Positions 1-39,500 of a stretch of 64,000 bases of DNA are shown here, one piece after another. This stretch comes from Crossaster papposus (lineage: Eukaryota > Echinodermata > Asteroidea > Velatida > Solasteridae): positions 528,737 through 592,736 of the forward strand of contig JBAIAA010000533.1 of assembly GCA_037893245.1 (NCBI GenBank). The letters are read 5' to 3'. The notes under the pieces were generated by a model. It searched no databases. It was given only the letters and a program-made list of their open reading frames with translations, and had not been told where the DNA came from. Made by a program: the position numbers and the translations under genes. Each line of letters begins with the position of its first letter. The first letter of the stretch is position 1.

Positions 1-463
1 AGAGGATGTGCCTCTGTTTACATCTGTATTCAAATGTGCCCGTCAATGTGCGCACGCATCATGTTTTACATAAATTTGGTTTAGAGATGACATCAGAGGT
101 CACATAATTCAAAGACGATCTGACCTGCGATGTCACTCTTTAAGCAAATTTTATATAAAACACGATGGGTGCGCATCGCTGCCGGGCACATTTAAATACA
201 GATGCAAACACGTGACGTCAGAGGGCACATGGTCTGTAGACCATGTGCCCTCTGTTTACATCTATATTCAAATGTGCCCGGCGGTATGCGCACGCATCGT
301 GTTTTACATACATTTGGTTAAGAGGCGACATCGGAGGTCACTCAAAGGTGGTCTGACCTGTGGTGTCACTCCTCAACCAAATTTTATGCAAAACACAATG
401 TGTGCATGCGCATATCGCCGGGCACATTTGATAGTGTAAACAGAGCTAGGTACATGGTCTATA
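1..463. repeat. Two tandem palindromic MITE-like units
   Basis: Two units of about 230 bases (1-236 and 237-463) are near copies. Each begins with a motif of the form gtgccctctgtttacatct and ends with its reverse complement. The junction at 221-252 is a perfect inverted repeat of GAGGGCACATGGTCT with a 2-base centre. The first unit may be cut by the window edge. No coding potential seen. Confidence 0.75.
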
Positions 464-1644
464 CCACAAGACCCCCCCACCCCCACTACAACAACACAAA
501 AAAATAGATTTTTTTTTTTTCAACAAATATTTATTTTTAAAAGACATTTTGGTTTCTCCGACACCTATATTTTCAGATCTGATCGATTGAAAAGATTGTT
601 TGATCCCTAAATTCAATTTAATACAGGTTTTGTCATTCTCTTACCATAGCATCTGATGAAGCACTACAATTGTAAATCTTCATTTCTTTTCAAAGACATT
701 TTGAATACATGTAACTAAGAAAAAGCAAATTTCCCAAAATTGTAAAAGACCGATGCATTACACCACAGAGTTGAGTGTGCCATATATCAAATGAAAGCTT
801 ATTTCCTGCTTTTTCTGACCAACTGTAAAATTGAAATATTTTGATTGCATGTTTTTTTGAGACACTATAGAATCAGAAGTTAAGATTTGGTTACACTTTT
901 CCCAAGGTATGTACCAAAGCAAGCTTCTCTGTAGGGGTGTGCGTTTACGGGTAGTTTGGAAACCGGGTACCCGATAAAAAAGTCCAACCCCACAAATTAG
1001 GTGCATAAAGGTCCGCACTATATTATTGAATCATCAGTGAGTTAGTACAGCAAGATAGAAGCATTTGCTTTAAGGTGTAAACTGCAAATTCGCATTTGAA
1101 ACATATTTTGTTTTCCTGTGTATAGCCTGGTTTTATTTTGAAAATTCCCAACAAATGACATTCAAACCTTTCGCTTTCATCGTCTGAAATGTAGTTTGTA
1201 AAGTTTGCTACGGGAACTCAGTTTCATAATATGAAATCGGTTCCTGACATCAACGATCGGTTCCGATGCACAGCCCTACATGTACTTCTCTGTTTTTTGT
1301 GGGTTTTTTGTTTTAGCCCTAATTTTTTAGGCCTGATGAGGCAAAGTGCCTATTTTTCTAGAATGAGCAATCTGGGTAAATTCACTAAATTCCAATGTGA
1401 TCACAAAACAAAACAGATAAAAAGTTTAACAAGTTCTATTTTTTTTTAACGATATAGATTTTATTTAAATGTCAGGAAGAACAACATCAAATATAAAGTA
1501 CATTTGTACATATTCCTTGGACCAACTACATGTACACGTCTCAAAATATGACAGCATTTATAGAATTGCATGTATTTACATTTTGTGTTTTGAGCTAGTC
1601 AAACTCCAGCACTAGGTTTTGTTGGAATCTCTTAGGATGGGTAC
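464..1644. other. Non-coding AT-rich stretch, nothing recognised
   Basis: Lies beyond the 3' end of DRC1. It has poly-C and poly-T runs near 472-520 and no reading frame with recognisable protein sequence. I could not assign it to any repeat family seen elsewhere in the window. Confidence 0.5.
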
Positions 1645-1802
1645 TGGACCTTTCTTTGAATGAAACCTAAACAAAGTTGTGATGTCATTCACAAAAACAA
1701 AAAATGAAAATCACATTTTGATGGAATCAGCATTCTGTGGGCTATCACATGATAATGCACAGCACGACATAATACCTTTTTTTGTAAAGCTGTCATCACA
1801 TA
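1645..1802. mobile_element. Fragment of a TGTGAC-ended MITE family
   Basis: Similar to 7790-7905, sharing aaatcacattttgatg and tgataatgcacagc. It abuts the next element at 1803. Confidence 0.55.
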
Positions 1803-2222
1803 TGTGACCTGTCATCACAAAATGAGCGTAAAGTCGGCAAAATTAAAAATGAAGATATGGTATTTCTAAATTCTGTGGAAACAGAGCTTTCCAATGTATA
1901 ACACTTGGAGGTTTGATACTCAATATTTGTTTTATTTTTATTTTTTAGTCTGGAGTCTTAATACAGAGATTATGAGAAAACGGGCATTTCTTGCGAGAAA
2001 TTGTGTGAAAGGCATAGAAAGGCATAGTCAAAATTGTCTCAAAAACTAATTTTGTTTTTATCTGATCGTCCGGAAAAATTGGGAATTGATTGTTGGGGAT
2101 TTAGTCTTTTAAAAAACCAATATAATCTCAAAATCGACCACCCCTTCAAATTTTGACTTTGACTGGCCGTACTGGGAATCATTCCGTGCGAATTTACGCT
2201 CATTTTGTGATGACAGGTCACA
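1803..2222. mobile_element. 420-base MITE, TIR TGTGACCTGTCATCACAAAA, TA target
   Basis: Perfect terminal inverted repeats of about 28 bases are flanked by TA on both sides, as for Tc1/mariner-type elements. A near-identical copy in opposite orientation lies at 3617-4035. No transposase is encoded. Confidence 0.85.
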
Positions 2223-2302
2223 TATAGTGTTGGGATTCGCCAAGATGGGTATGGTAACTAGTAAATCACAAAAGGGAGTTGGGGTTTGGTGGTAACTACA
2301 TG

Positions 2303-2573
2303 TAGTCTGGCCTATACTGAGGGACGTCTAGGTTCAGGACCCTAGTTGGCGGGATCTCCAGTTTTTGGTTGACCTTGGAGTCGATGTACTAGTGGAGCAG
2401 CTTGCTGGTGGTGGGAGAGTTAAAGTATTGACTAGTCTGGCCTATTTACTGAGAGACGTCTAGGTTCAGGACCCTAGTTGGCGGGATCTCCAGTTCTTGG
2501 TTGACCTTGGAGTTGATGTACTAGTGGAGTGGCTTGCTGGTAGTGGGGGGGGGGGGGGGGGGGGTTAAAGTAT
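2303..2573 (-). repeat. Two extra tandem partial copies of the last DRC1 exon
   Basis: Units at about 2303-2432 and 2433-2573 repeat the 3' part of the terminal DRC1 exon at 2574-2690. Each includes the codons for the conserved C-terminal tail, the stop codon region and flanking sequence (shared tag ttaaagtattgactag). The period is about 130 bases. Copy 2 keeps the same stop context (CTCAGTAA on the minus strand). Copy 1 lacks one T there. Both lie downstream of the functional stop, so they are probably in the 3' UTR. Confidence 0.85.
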
Positions 2574-2590
2574 TGACTAGACTGGCCTAT

Positions 2591-19705
<17,115 letters not shown>

Positions 19706-20055
19706 TTTTGTCTACTTTTAATGCGTTTTTTGTGCCGATTATAAACTGCCAATGCGTGTACTTATGCAGTGGTTGCTAACGTCAAAATCGTGCATGTTTA
19801 CACGACAGCCTTTACATAAAATGCAAAAAGTTTAAACAAAACAAAACACATTTTGAACTCATTTGACCCATTAAATTTAGCTGTAAAATATTTAGGTAAT
19901 TATTGAACAATATTCACACTCATTAATGAAATGTTTTGTGCTCCTCTTAGTCTTATAAATCAAAATCACTTTACATTTCTATAATTTTATTGAGGCTATA
20001 GCGAAGTAAACATTTCCCACAATTCATTGCGTTCTTTTGCACTGTACTGGCCAAC
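19706..20055. promoter_or_regulatory. Divergent DRC1/RPL11 promoter region
   Basis: Only 350 bases separate the DRC1 start codon (minus) from the RPL11 start codon (plus), so both promoters must lie here or overlap the first exons. The stretch is AT-rich and I see no clear TATA box. It contains no recognisable MITE, unlike almost every other non-coding stretch of this size in the window, which fits functional constraint. Shared regulation of a ciliary gene and a ribosomal protein gene is an inference from spacing only. Confidence 0.7.
20031..20055 (+). promoter_or_regulatory. Probable RPL11 transcription start with TOP-like pyrimidine tract
   Basis: The bases gttcttttgc at 20031-20040 hold a C followed by a T run, 22 bases before the RPL11 ATG. 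Metazoan ribosomal protein mRNAs start with a C followed by pyrimidines (5' TOP), which gives growth-dependent translation control. The short 5' UTR also fits this class. The exact start base (likely C at 20034) is inferred. Confidence 0.55.
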
Positions 20056-30272
<10,217 letters not shown>

Positions 30273-30532
30273 GCCCAGACGTCCACACACCGCAACGATT
30301 GCCGGAACGTCCGGGAATCCTAGCAAACCACACCCAAGGTGAAACTTGTACAGAGAGAACACTCGCGAACACTTATTGTATTTCCTCAGTCCAGGCTTGA
30401 CAATGCCACTGATAGCGTTAGCGCTAACACCGGCGCATCCAGGAATCCTAGCTTATCATGCGCCTACGAGGGCACTTGCACTTGTACTGGGAGAACCTTT
30501 TTTAAACGTTCTCTGTCTTTGTGTCTCGACAA

Positions 30533-30538
30533 AATAAA
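30533..30538 (+). promoter_or_regulatory. Candidate RPL11 poly(A) signal AATAAA
   Basis: This is the first AATAAA I see downstream of the RPL11 stop at 30272. It implies a 3' UTR of about 280 bases, long for a ribosomal protein gene, so a variant hexamer closer to the stop is possible. Confidence 0.35.
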
Positions 30539-30659
30539 TGCAATCTGTAATAGTCGGGCAGATTGGTGCTTTTTAAAACATTGTTCAGTTGACAGTAAAA
30601 GCATGGAATTTGGCACACTGTCGTCGTATATCGCTAGAAAGATATTCTGGCTATAGGCC

Positions 30660-31990
30660 ATCCGCCAGATTTGTCCTGGGAAGAAATATAGGTAGAAGAA
30701 CAAGCAATGGCAGGCATTTTCATAGTTTTTGAGAATTGCTCGTTATTTTAACTATATTTCTTCATAGGATAAATCTGTGAGGGTCCTCTAGCTAAATGTC
30801 TTTCCCGTGACATACTCTGGCTGTGTGCCAAATTTCATGCTTTTATCATCGAATGAGCAATTCTATCATATTGTGCACCAAAATACCCGACTATAATCAG
30901 TTGACCAAAAGAATGTTGGATTTTTGTGGGTTTATTTCGAGTGTTTGTACGAAATTTAAGAGCGCTGAGGTTAGTATGTTCTGGGATGAAGCTTAATTAT
31001 TGAAACTTGTTGGGTACAAAACTCGCGTCCAAAAACATACGTGTTGGATCCGCGTTGTATCTTTTGGGTTTTTTGTAACCTTTGCTGCGGTAATATGTAA
31101 CCGGCCATGGCATAATGAGGAATAACACCCACCTTTGAATCTTTAATTTTTTTACACCATAATAAAGAGCAACTCGTTAGCTTTCCAATGATACCAACAC
31201 TTTTTCTGTAGCTCAAATAATTCCCAAAGATATACCACAGGAAAGTTGACAGTGCGCCGTCTAACTTTATCAATCCCATTTCGCTTTGAAAAACATACGC
31301 GTTTAATTGCGCCACCAACGGCAGTGAACAAAAAAAGACATTTTTGTTTCCACAATTGGGCGTGATTTTTCCACATTAAAAAGGCAAAGTGTGAATCTTG
31401 GATACCTTGGCAACTCAAAAATACAGAAAACTCAGAATCGATTTTGAAACGAGTTTTCACGTATGGACAACTTAAGGTGCCGATTACTCAAAGTAGGGTT
31501 TTGGGGGACATTCCTCGGTTAGCCTTACTTTGGTCGCATGTTTTCCATCATCCACAAGTTGAATGAGCCTTGTCATGATTATTACCACACGTTTTCCCCC
31601 TACAATCATAAAAACAATGAATCATGAAAAGACAGGCGAACAAATTTGACCGTTTTTCTTTCAATGATCTAAACAAATTTGACGTCTCAAAGCAATAAGC
31701 ATTCACATGGAAAATTCTCCAAAGTTGAATTCATCTTTTTAACTGTTGTGGATAAGATTCACTGCACGAAAACTGGTGCTAACGTTTGCTAATTTAAGTA
31801 TAAATTTGACATAACACTGGTACAAAATCTTCAACTTTTTGAAGAGCTTTATTTACAATTCATCAAACATCCTTCATATAAATAGAAACGCATTTGAAAA
31901 ACTAATTGTTTATTAAAACTTAATTGTCCATGTCTTTTTGATCTAAACACTTTGATAAAAACCTAGACCCGTACTAAATTTGTTCTCCAT
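30660..31990. other. Intergenic stretch, nothing recognised
   Basis: Non-coding sequence between RPL11 and the satellite. I see only short AT-rich segments, one gcgccaccaacggcagt motif at 31305 shared with other places, and no gene. Confidence 0.5.
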
Positions 31991-32039
31991 GGGTTGACCA
32001 CAACCCACAATCTGTCAGCTGGCAAACTAATAACAATAT

Positions 32040-35000
32040 AAAGAATATTACAATTAAATTCAACTATTTTATTTGTTTATATAAAGTCGCATTTTAGATA
32101 ATTTTAATAAAAATGCTATTCCAAAAGGCACATTTTAGCAAATTTTAATAAGAAATGCAAGTTTAACTAACCCCCTTACAATTTTACATTTTTGAAAAAA
32201 GTCAAATTGTAGTCAATTTCAATAAAAATGCGAAGTTAACACAATACTATTATAATTAATTCTAAAAGGTCGCATCTTAAAAAAAGTCAAATTCTGACGA
32301 ATTTTGGAAAACAATTGAAGCTAACCCCTTACAATGTTTAATTTATTTAAAACCTCCATTTATGCCATTTTAAATAAAAATGCAAGGCTAACCCCTTACA
32401 ATTATTAATTTTTCACAACACTAAATTTTTGCCAAATTTTGATAAAAATGCAAAGCCAACCCCTTAAAATTATTTTATTTTTTACAACACTCAAATTTTG
32501 CTTAATTTTGATAAAAATGCAAGGTTAACCCCTTACAATTTTTATTGTTTACAAAAAGTATAATTTTTGCCAATTTGGATACAAATGTAAGGCTAACTAA
32601 CCCCTTTTTCACAAGACTCAAATTTATTTACAAAAACTCACTTTTTGCTCAATTTAATAAAAAATGCAAGGTTAACCCCTTCCAATTCGGGCGATTCACA
32701 ATGCAGTGCGCCACCAAGCGTTTGACTCAAAAGAGCCACTTTTAAACTGGACAGTCGACTTCTTCCGTATATCATACTGTAGTGAAATATCTATTCTTCA
32801 TTGTTCACGCGAGGTTTAACACAAACATAAATGTATCCCGAAGCGTCGTTGATTAAAACATTGTTATTTGCAGGAAAAAAAATGGAATTTTAATCGTGCG
32901 CGTCCAAAAAGACGTAAAAACTGATGAGTTTATGCAAAATCAATACCGTTTTTCAAACTGATGCCGACTTTTCCCCATGATGCACTGCGGGTATAGCAGG
33001 ATTTGCGCCTCCAACGGCAGCTTCTAGGTATTGTGAATCGCTCGAATTATTAATTTTTCAGAACACTCAATATTTGCCCAATTTTGATAAAAATGCAAGG
33101 CTAACCCCTTACAATTATTAATTTTTCAGAACACTCAATTTTTGCCCAATTTTGATAAAAATGCAAGGCTAACCCCCTTACAATTATTAACTTTTCAGAA
33201 CGATCAATGTTTGCCCAATTTTGATAAAAATGCAAGGCTAACCCCTTACAATTATTAATTTTTCAGAACACTCAATTTTTGCCCAATTTTTATAAAAATG
33301 CAAGGCTAACCCCCTTACAATTATAAATTTTTCAGAACACTCAATTTTGATAAAAATGCAAGGCTAACCCCTTACAATTATTAATTTTTCAGAACACTCA
33401 ATTTTGCTAAAAATGCAAGGTTAACCCCTTACAATTAAAAAAATTTCAGAACACTCAATTTTGATAAAAATGCAAGGTTAACCCCTTACAATTATTAATT
33501 TTTCAGAACACTCAAATTTTGCCCAATTTTGATAAAAATGCCCCCTTACTATTATTAATTTTTCAGAACACTCAATTTTTGCCCAATTTTGATAAAAATG
33601 CAAGGTTAACCCCTTACTATTATTAATTTTTCAGAACACTCAATTTTTGCCCAATTTTGATAAAAATGCAAGGCTAACCCCTTACAACTATTAATTGTTC
33701 AGAACACTCAATTGTTGCCCAATTTTGATAAAAATGCAAGGCTAACCCCTTACAATTATTAATTGTTCAGAACACTCAATTTTTGCCCAATTTTGATAAA
33801 AATGCAAGGCTAACCCCTTAGAATTATTAATTTTTCAGAACACTCAATTTTGATAAAAATGCAAGGCTAACCCCTTACAACTATTAATTGTTCAGAACAC
33901 TCAATTGTTGCCCAATTTTGATAAAAATGCAAGGCTAACCCCTTACAATTACTAATTGTTCAGAACACTCAATTTTTGCCCAATTTTGATAAAAATGCAA
34001 GGCTAACCCCTTAGAATTATTAATTTTTCAGAACACTCAATTTTTGCCCAATTTTGATAACAATGCAAGGCTAACCCCTTACTATTATTGATTTTTCAGA
34101 ACACTCAAATTTTGCCCAATTTTGATAAAAATGCAAGGCTAACACCCTTACAATTATAAATTTTCCAGAACACTCAATTTTTGCCCAATTTTGATAAAAA
34201 ATGCAAGGCTAACCCCTTACAACTATTAATTTTTCAAAACACTCAATTTTTGCCCAATTTTTATAGAAATGCAAGGCTAACCCCTTACAATTATTAATTT
34301 TTCAGAACACTCAATTTTTGCCCAATTTTGATAAAAATGCAAGGCTAACACTATTATTGATTTTTCAAATTTTGATAAAAATGTAAGGCTAACCCCTTAT
34401 TATTAATTTTTTAGAACACTCAATTTTTGCCCAATTTTGATAAAAATGCAAGGCTAACCCTTACAATTATTGATTTTTCAGAACACTAAATTTTTGCCCA
34501 ATTTTGATAAAAAGGCAAGGCTAACCCCTTACTATTATTAATTTTTTCAATATTTTTATATATCATATTTTTGCCCAATTTTGATATAAATGCAAGGCTA
34601 ACCCCTTACAACTATTAATTTTTCAGAACACTCAATTTTTGCCCAATTTTGATAAAAATGCAAGGCTAACCCCTTACTATTATTAATTTTTTAGAACACT
34701 CAATTTTTGCCCAATTTTGATAAAAATGCAAGGCTAACCCCTTACAATTATTAATTTTTCAGAACACTAAAATTTTGCCCAATTTTGATAAAAATGCAAG
34801 GCTAACCCCTTACAATTATTAATTTTTCAGAACACTAAATTTTTCAGAACACTCAATTTTTGCCAAATTTTGATAAAAATGCAAGGCTAACCCCTTACTA
34901 TTATTGATTTTCCTCAATTTTTGCCCAATTTTGATACAAATACAAGGCTAACCCCTTACTATTATTGATTTTTAAAACACTCAATTTTTGCCAAATTTTG

Positions 35001-35110
35001 ATAAAAATGCAAGGCCCCTTACTATTATTGATTTTTCAGAACACTCAATTTTTGCCCAATTTTGATAAAAATGCAAGGCTAACCCCTTACAATTATTAAT
35101 TGCAATTAAA
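32040..35110. repeat. ~68-base AT-rich satellite array
   Basis: The consensus monomer contains attattaatttttcagaaca, ctcaatttttgcccaatttt and gataaaaatgcaaggctaac, then cccttacaa. About 30 monomers are near-identical from 33048 to 35110, with many internal deletions (half-monomers lacking tttgccca). Copies from 32040 to 32683 are much more diverged, a typical array edge. No coding. Confidence 0.95.
32684..33048. mobile_element. MITE inserted in the satellite, AATT target
   Basis: Bordered by AATT on both sides with 15-base inverted ends (cgggcgattcacaat / attgtgaatcgctcg, one mismatch). It splits one satellite monomer between cttcc and attaat. 365 bases, no coding region. Confidence 0.8.
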
Positions 35111-35334
35111 AATAACCCCTTGAATACAATTAAAAGAAAAATATTTTTGCAATATTAATAACCCCTTACTATTTTAATTGTTTTATAAAAATCAAATTTT
35201 AGCACATTTAAAAATAAATGCTGGCTTAACCCTTACAATAATGAAATATGGTTATTGTTACAAAAAGTCACATTTTAGCAAATTTAACAAACAATTTAAG
35301 TTTATATATATAAAGTCTAAACAAATTTTGTTCA

Positions 35335-35409
35335 AGAGCCAGTAGCTCAGTGGCATGAGTCCAGGACTGCAGTGCGGAGGGTCCTGGGTTCAAACCCTGG
35401 TGGTGCCAT
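35335..35409 (+). repeat. tRNA-like sequence (pseudo-tRNA or SINE head)
   Basis: D-arm-like tagctcagtggcatgag, T-arm ctgggttcaaaccctgg, and a 3' end ggtgcca followed by tttt resemble a tRNA gene with terminator. The 7-base acceptor stem does not pair and the anticodon arm is poor, so I do not call a functional tRNA. Confidence 0.5.
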
Positions 35410-35439
35410 CTTTTAAAATAAGAAAAATAAAAAAATGAC

Positions 35440-35950
35440 CCCAGGATTGCGAATGGTCCTGGGTCGAAGCACAGGTGGTGCCATCCCCAGGACTGACAAA
35501 AGGATAAGCCCAGAATTGCTGTGCAGAAGAACCTGGGTTAAAGTGCAGGTGGTTCCCTCAGGACCAGCCCAGGACCAGAGCCTGGAAAAATCTAGGTATA
35601 GGGGGTCCTCAAAAATGAAAAATTGGGGCATAATGTAGGTTGCCCTCCCACAAGTGGGGGTTAAACTCAAAGTTTGGAGAAAGTATATTTTTGTGACATA
35701 ATGTCAACGCAAGGTTTATATATAACGTTCGAGAATATTTTTTTCAAGAGCAAGTTAGCTCATTAGGATGAGACCAGGATTACAGTGCGGAGGGTCCAGG
35801 GTTCCAGCCCAGGCGGTGCCATTGGAAAAAAGGAAAAATGGGTTTGTAGTGCGGATGGTCATGAAGCATAGATTGGCAAAAAGGGTGATTCCAAGACTAG
35901 TGCGGAGGGTCCTGGGTGGGTTCCTGTGAGAAGAGGGTCTGGGGTGGGGA
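35440..35950 (+). repeat. Degenerate tRNA-like copies
   Basis: Further copies of the T-arm block (gtcctgggt..., ggtggtgccat) at about 35450, 35520 and 35890, plus a fuller one at 35744-35823 (agttagctcattaggatgag, gggttccagcccagg, cggtgcca). An array of related tRNA-like fragments. Confidence 0.5.
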
Positions 35951-36159
35951 CCTAGGGGAGGAAAAGGGGGGAGGAGCCCCGGGGGGTCCAAAATATAGAC
36001 TATCTGTTTTCGACTTTTTTGAGCATAGGTTCCCCTCCCGTGAATGAATGTTGTACCAGGGATTGCAGGGTAGGTAGTAAAATGCACAATAGTTTTTTAA
36101 GTTAGGAGATGGTCTCCAGAAATAATTGGAAGCTGATGGTATAGAAGGGTAGGGGATAA

Positions 36160-36165
36160 TTTATT
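36160..36165 (-). promoter_or_regulatory. Candidate CCDC60 poly(A) signal
   Basis: TTTATT on the plus strand reads AATAAA on the minus strand, about 360 bases past the CCDC60 stop. No other evidence marks the transcript end. Confidence 0.25.
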
Positions 36166-36214
36166 TGCTTTGTAGTAGTACAGTTTTCAAGACATAAAAT
36201 GTTTAATACGAACA

Positions 36215-36490
36215 AGATCATACTTGGTAACTTTAATACATTTATAGATGTCATGGATTCTTCAGGTTAGGAAACCAGACTACAAATGTAGTTGGCCTAA
36301 ATTTAATATATTAGAGGCAATCTTTCAAAATAGTCCAGTATTTCTAACGATTGCCGGCTGGCAATTATTGGAAATTGATACAAGATTCAATGATGCTCGA
36401 GAATTATTCACTTGCAGTCAAGTACGGGATTTCATAATAATTCAGGAGTTTTTTGTTTGCAAATGGTGTATACTACAAATTTGCTGAAGA
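36215..36490. mobile_element. Diverged family C relative
   Basis: Shares gttaggaaaccagactac and caaatggtgtatactac with 41000-41330. It adjoins the CCDC60 stop codon. Confidence 0.5.
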
Positions 36491-36524
36491 GATGATACCC
36501 AACTTCATTAGAGCGACTTCGGTG

Positions 36525-39500
36525 TTAGGACGGGAACGTGTTTGGTGGAGCGCTCTGCGACCGGCAGATTCCTGGTATCTCGTGTTGATACCATGCCTCA
36601 AATTCTTCCACAGACATCAGGACCACTCGCTCCCGGACGAACTAGACAAAAAAAGAAAACGAACATTGATTCAAATACATCTGGCTTAGTAAGTTTAGAG
36701 TTGATCTGGGGCTAAGCACAACAACAAGATTTCAATGAATTTCCATTAAAGTAGGCAAGGTAACGTCAGTTATGAGCAAGTTCGCTCAAGGACTATAGTT
36801 AACCATAGTTCGACTAACTCTGACCGAACTCGCGCTAGTCAGCGATGATTAGACTAGTTTAGTCGACTATTCGCGTTCAACCTACTGTGGTTGGTCGCGC
36901 TGGTTAGCAGAATTTTCATGGCATAGTGCATATGAGCAAGTTAGATCAAGGACTATAGTAAACCATAGTTCGACTAACTCTGACCGAACTCGCGCTAGTC
37001 AGCGATGATTAGACTAGTTTAGTCGACTATTCGCGTTCAACCTACTGTGGTTGGTCGCACTGGTTAGCAGAATTTTCATGTCACAGTGCAGCAAGGACCA
37101 ACTATCGACCCACAAAATGGCAGACAACAAAACCTTGTCACTTTTGTCACAATTGTACGATAAGAACAGTGGTTATGTAAGATATCCTAAACTACTCAAT
37201 AACTATCACGGTATAAATAAATGGAAATATTATGTTAGAATATTGTTTTGCTGGTGCGAGTATGATGTTTTTTCGGCGCTGCAAAGGTTCGACCAGTTTG
37301 ACTAGAGTTTTTGGCGCTGCAACTTCATGGCGCATGCGCTAGTGACGTCACAATCTAATTACTAGTAACTTATTGGTCCTTGATCGAACTTGCTCTTGGC
37401 AGCATAATGCAAACATATGCTTTTTAAGGTGCAACATTTGGGAAAACAAAATAGAAAAACCACCAACAAACGATATTGCTTGTCGAATAGTCCAGCATAT
37501 TGGTTTAATTTGAAAAAAAAATGACGATTGTTTCGCGATCTAAAGGCACAATCCGTCGTCTTTTAACCCGGGATTAAAGATCTGGCGGTGACCAGCCTGT
37601 TTCACATACTTTATGAAGAACAATGCCTAGAATATATAAAAGTCTAAATACGTCAGCCACCGACAGTGGCCTGCAGCTAGGATCCGCCCACTGTTTTCCA
37701 TCATTATTGTATAGAAATGTTTTACTGTATAGCAACATTCATATTTGGAATCTACACCCTTAAAGGGAAACTGCACCCATAGTTTATAATTGCATAATGT
37801 TAAAGAGTGTCAATTGCCATTGCGACTTGATTTTTATTTCATTTTTATCCGTTTCGGTAATCATATAAAACGGAGATTTCCTCGCACTTTGCTTACCGTC
37901 ATGCGAGCCGCCATTTTGTTCTGGTTTATCGGTACATCCGAAATATTGTGACGTAGTGTCTGCACCATCAGTACGCGAAGCCCGATCGATAGCGGCCCTG
38001 CACGCGCAAGAAATGCAAGTGAACCCTTTTGTGTACGGCATATTGTATACATAATGTGTACTGTACATGTGGTCTCAAAATCATACAGAAAAGGACCCAA
38101 TGCCATAATTACTAGCTCACAGATTTTCTATTCTTCTCGGAAAATACAAAAATAAACGGTAGTTTGTGGCGCGTCAAGTCGATATTCTGCACAGAAATGC
38201 AATACATGTACTCGCAAAAGTCGGGCACTGTACAACATACGTCTGCATAACGTAGTTGCCGCGTCAAGGTGGGATACCAGTGCAAACAACAGGCAATAAA
38301 GCGATGTGCATTGAGGTGCAGACACTACGTCATAATGTCCCGGGCAAGGCAGGAAATTTGAACAATATGGCCACGCCCTTGTACTCCTGAATGGCAGGAA
38401 ATCGTGAATATAATAGGCGCGTGTGTCGTTCTCGATAACAAATCAAAACAAATTCTCTGCGGAGTCAGTATGTTACCATATATTCTTTTAGACTAGGTAA
38501 AATATTATTGAGCCTGGAATTTCCCTTTAAAACCTATGTATGCCATATTTCATGTGCTGCATTTAGTGAGTACCATGACATTGATAAAATAGGAACTTTT
38601 TAGCTATCATCATCCTATGGTTTACAAGGACTGTAAGTAGATCGGAGTGTTTCGAAACGTTACGACCTGGATGGGCACCTGGATTTACACGCTTACCTCG
38701 ACTGCAGCGCTGACGTCCGGCAGGCACAGCTCCCAGGGCTTCAGCCCTTTCAGGACGTTCAGGAACTTCTGCGGCGTGATCTTGCGACTCTCAATGATGC
38801 CCATGCCTTGCAGCTTGTCCAGCAAGGCAGCGCAGGCCATGTCTCTGAAGACGTAGCTGGGTATACGCGACGTCAACTCCTGGAACCTAAGAAGATTTAT
38901 TGCCCAACGTCAGTGTACAAGTATTGACTGTGGTGACATGTATAAAACTATAGCCTCCTCAATTAGATAGCCTATTATTGTCATCCAGAGACTTGTCAGT
39001 CATCCAGAGACTTGTCAGTCATCCAGAGACTTGTCAGTCATCCAGAGACTTGTCAGTCATCCAGAGACTTGCCAGTCATCCAGAGACTTGCCAGTCATCC
39101 AGAGACTTGCCAGTCATCCAGAGACTTGCCAGTCATCCAGAGACTTGCCAGTCATCCAGAGACTTGTCAGTCATCCAGAGACTTGTCAGTCATCCAGAGA
39201 CTTGTCAGTCATCCAGAGACTTGTCATCCATCCAGAGACTTGTCAGTCATCCAGAGACTTGTCAGTCATCCAGAGACTTGTCAGTCATCCAGAGACTTGT
39301 CAGTCATCCAGAGACTTGTCAGTCATCCAGAGACTTGCTCGTCAGCCAGAGACTTGCTCGTCAGCCAGAGACTTGCTCGTCAGCCAGAGACTTGCTCGTC
39401 AGCCAGAGACTTGCTCGTCAGCCAGAGACTTGCTCGTCAGCCAGAGACTTGCTCGTCAGCCAGAGACTTGCTCGTCAGCCAGAGACTTGCTCGTCAGCCA

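Noticed and set aside
32040..35110. Possible CRISPR-like array because of regularly spaced repeats
   Set aside because: The whole ~68-base monomer is repeated with no unique spacers. This is a eukaryotic satellite.
35335..35409. Functional tRNA gene
   Set aside because: The T-arm and D-arm look right, but the acceptor stem does not pair, the anticodon arm is poor, and degenerate copies follow it.
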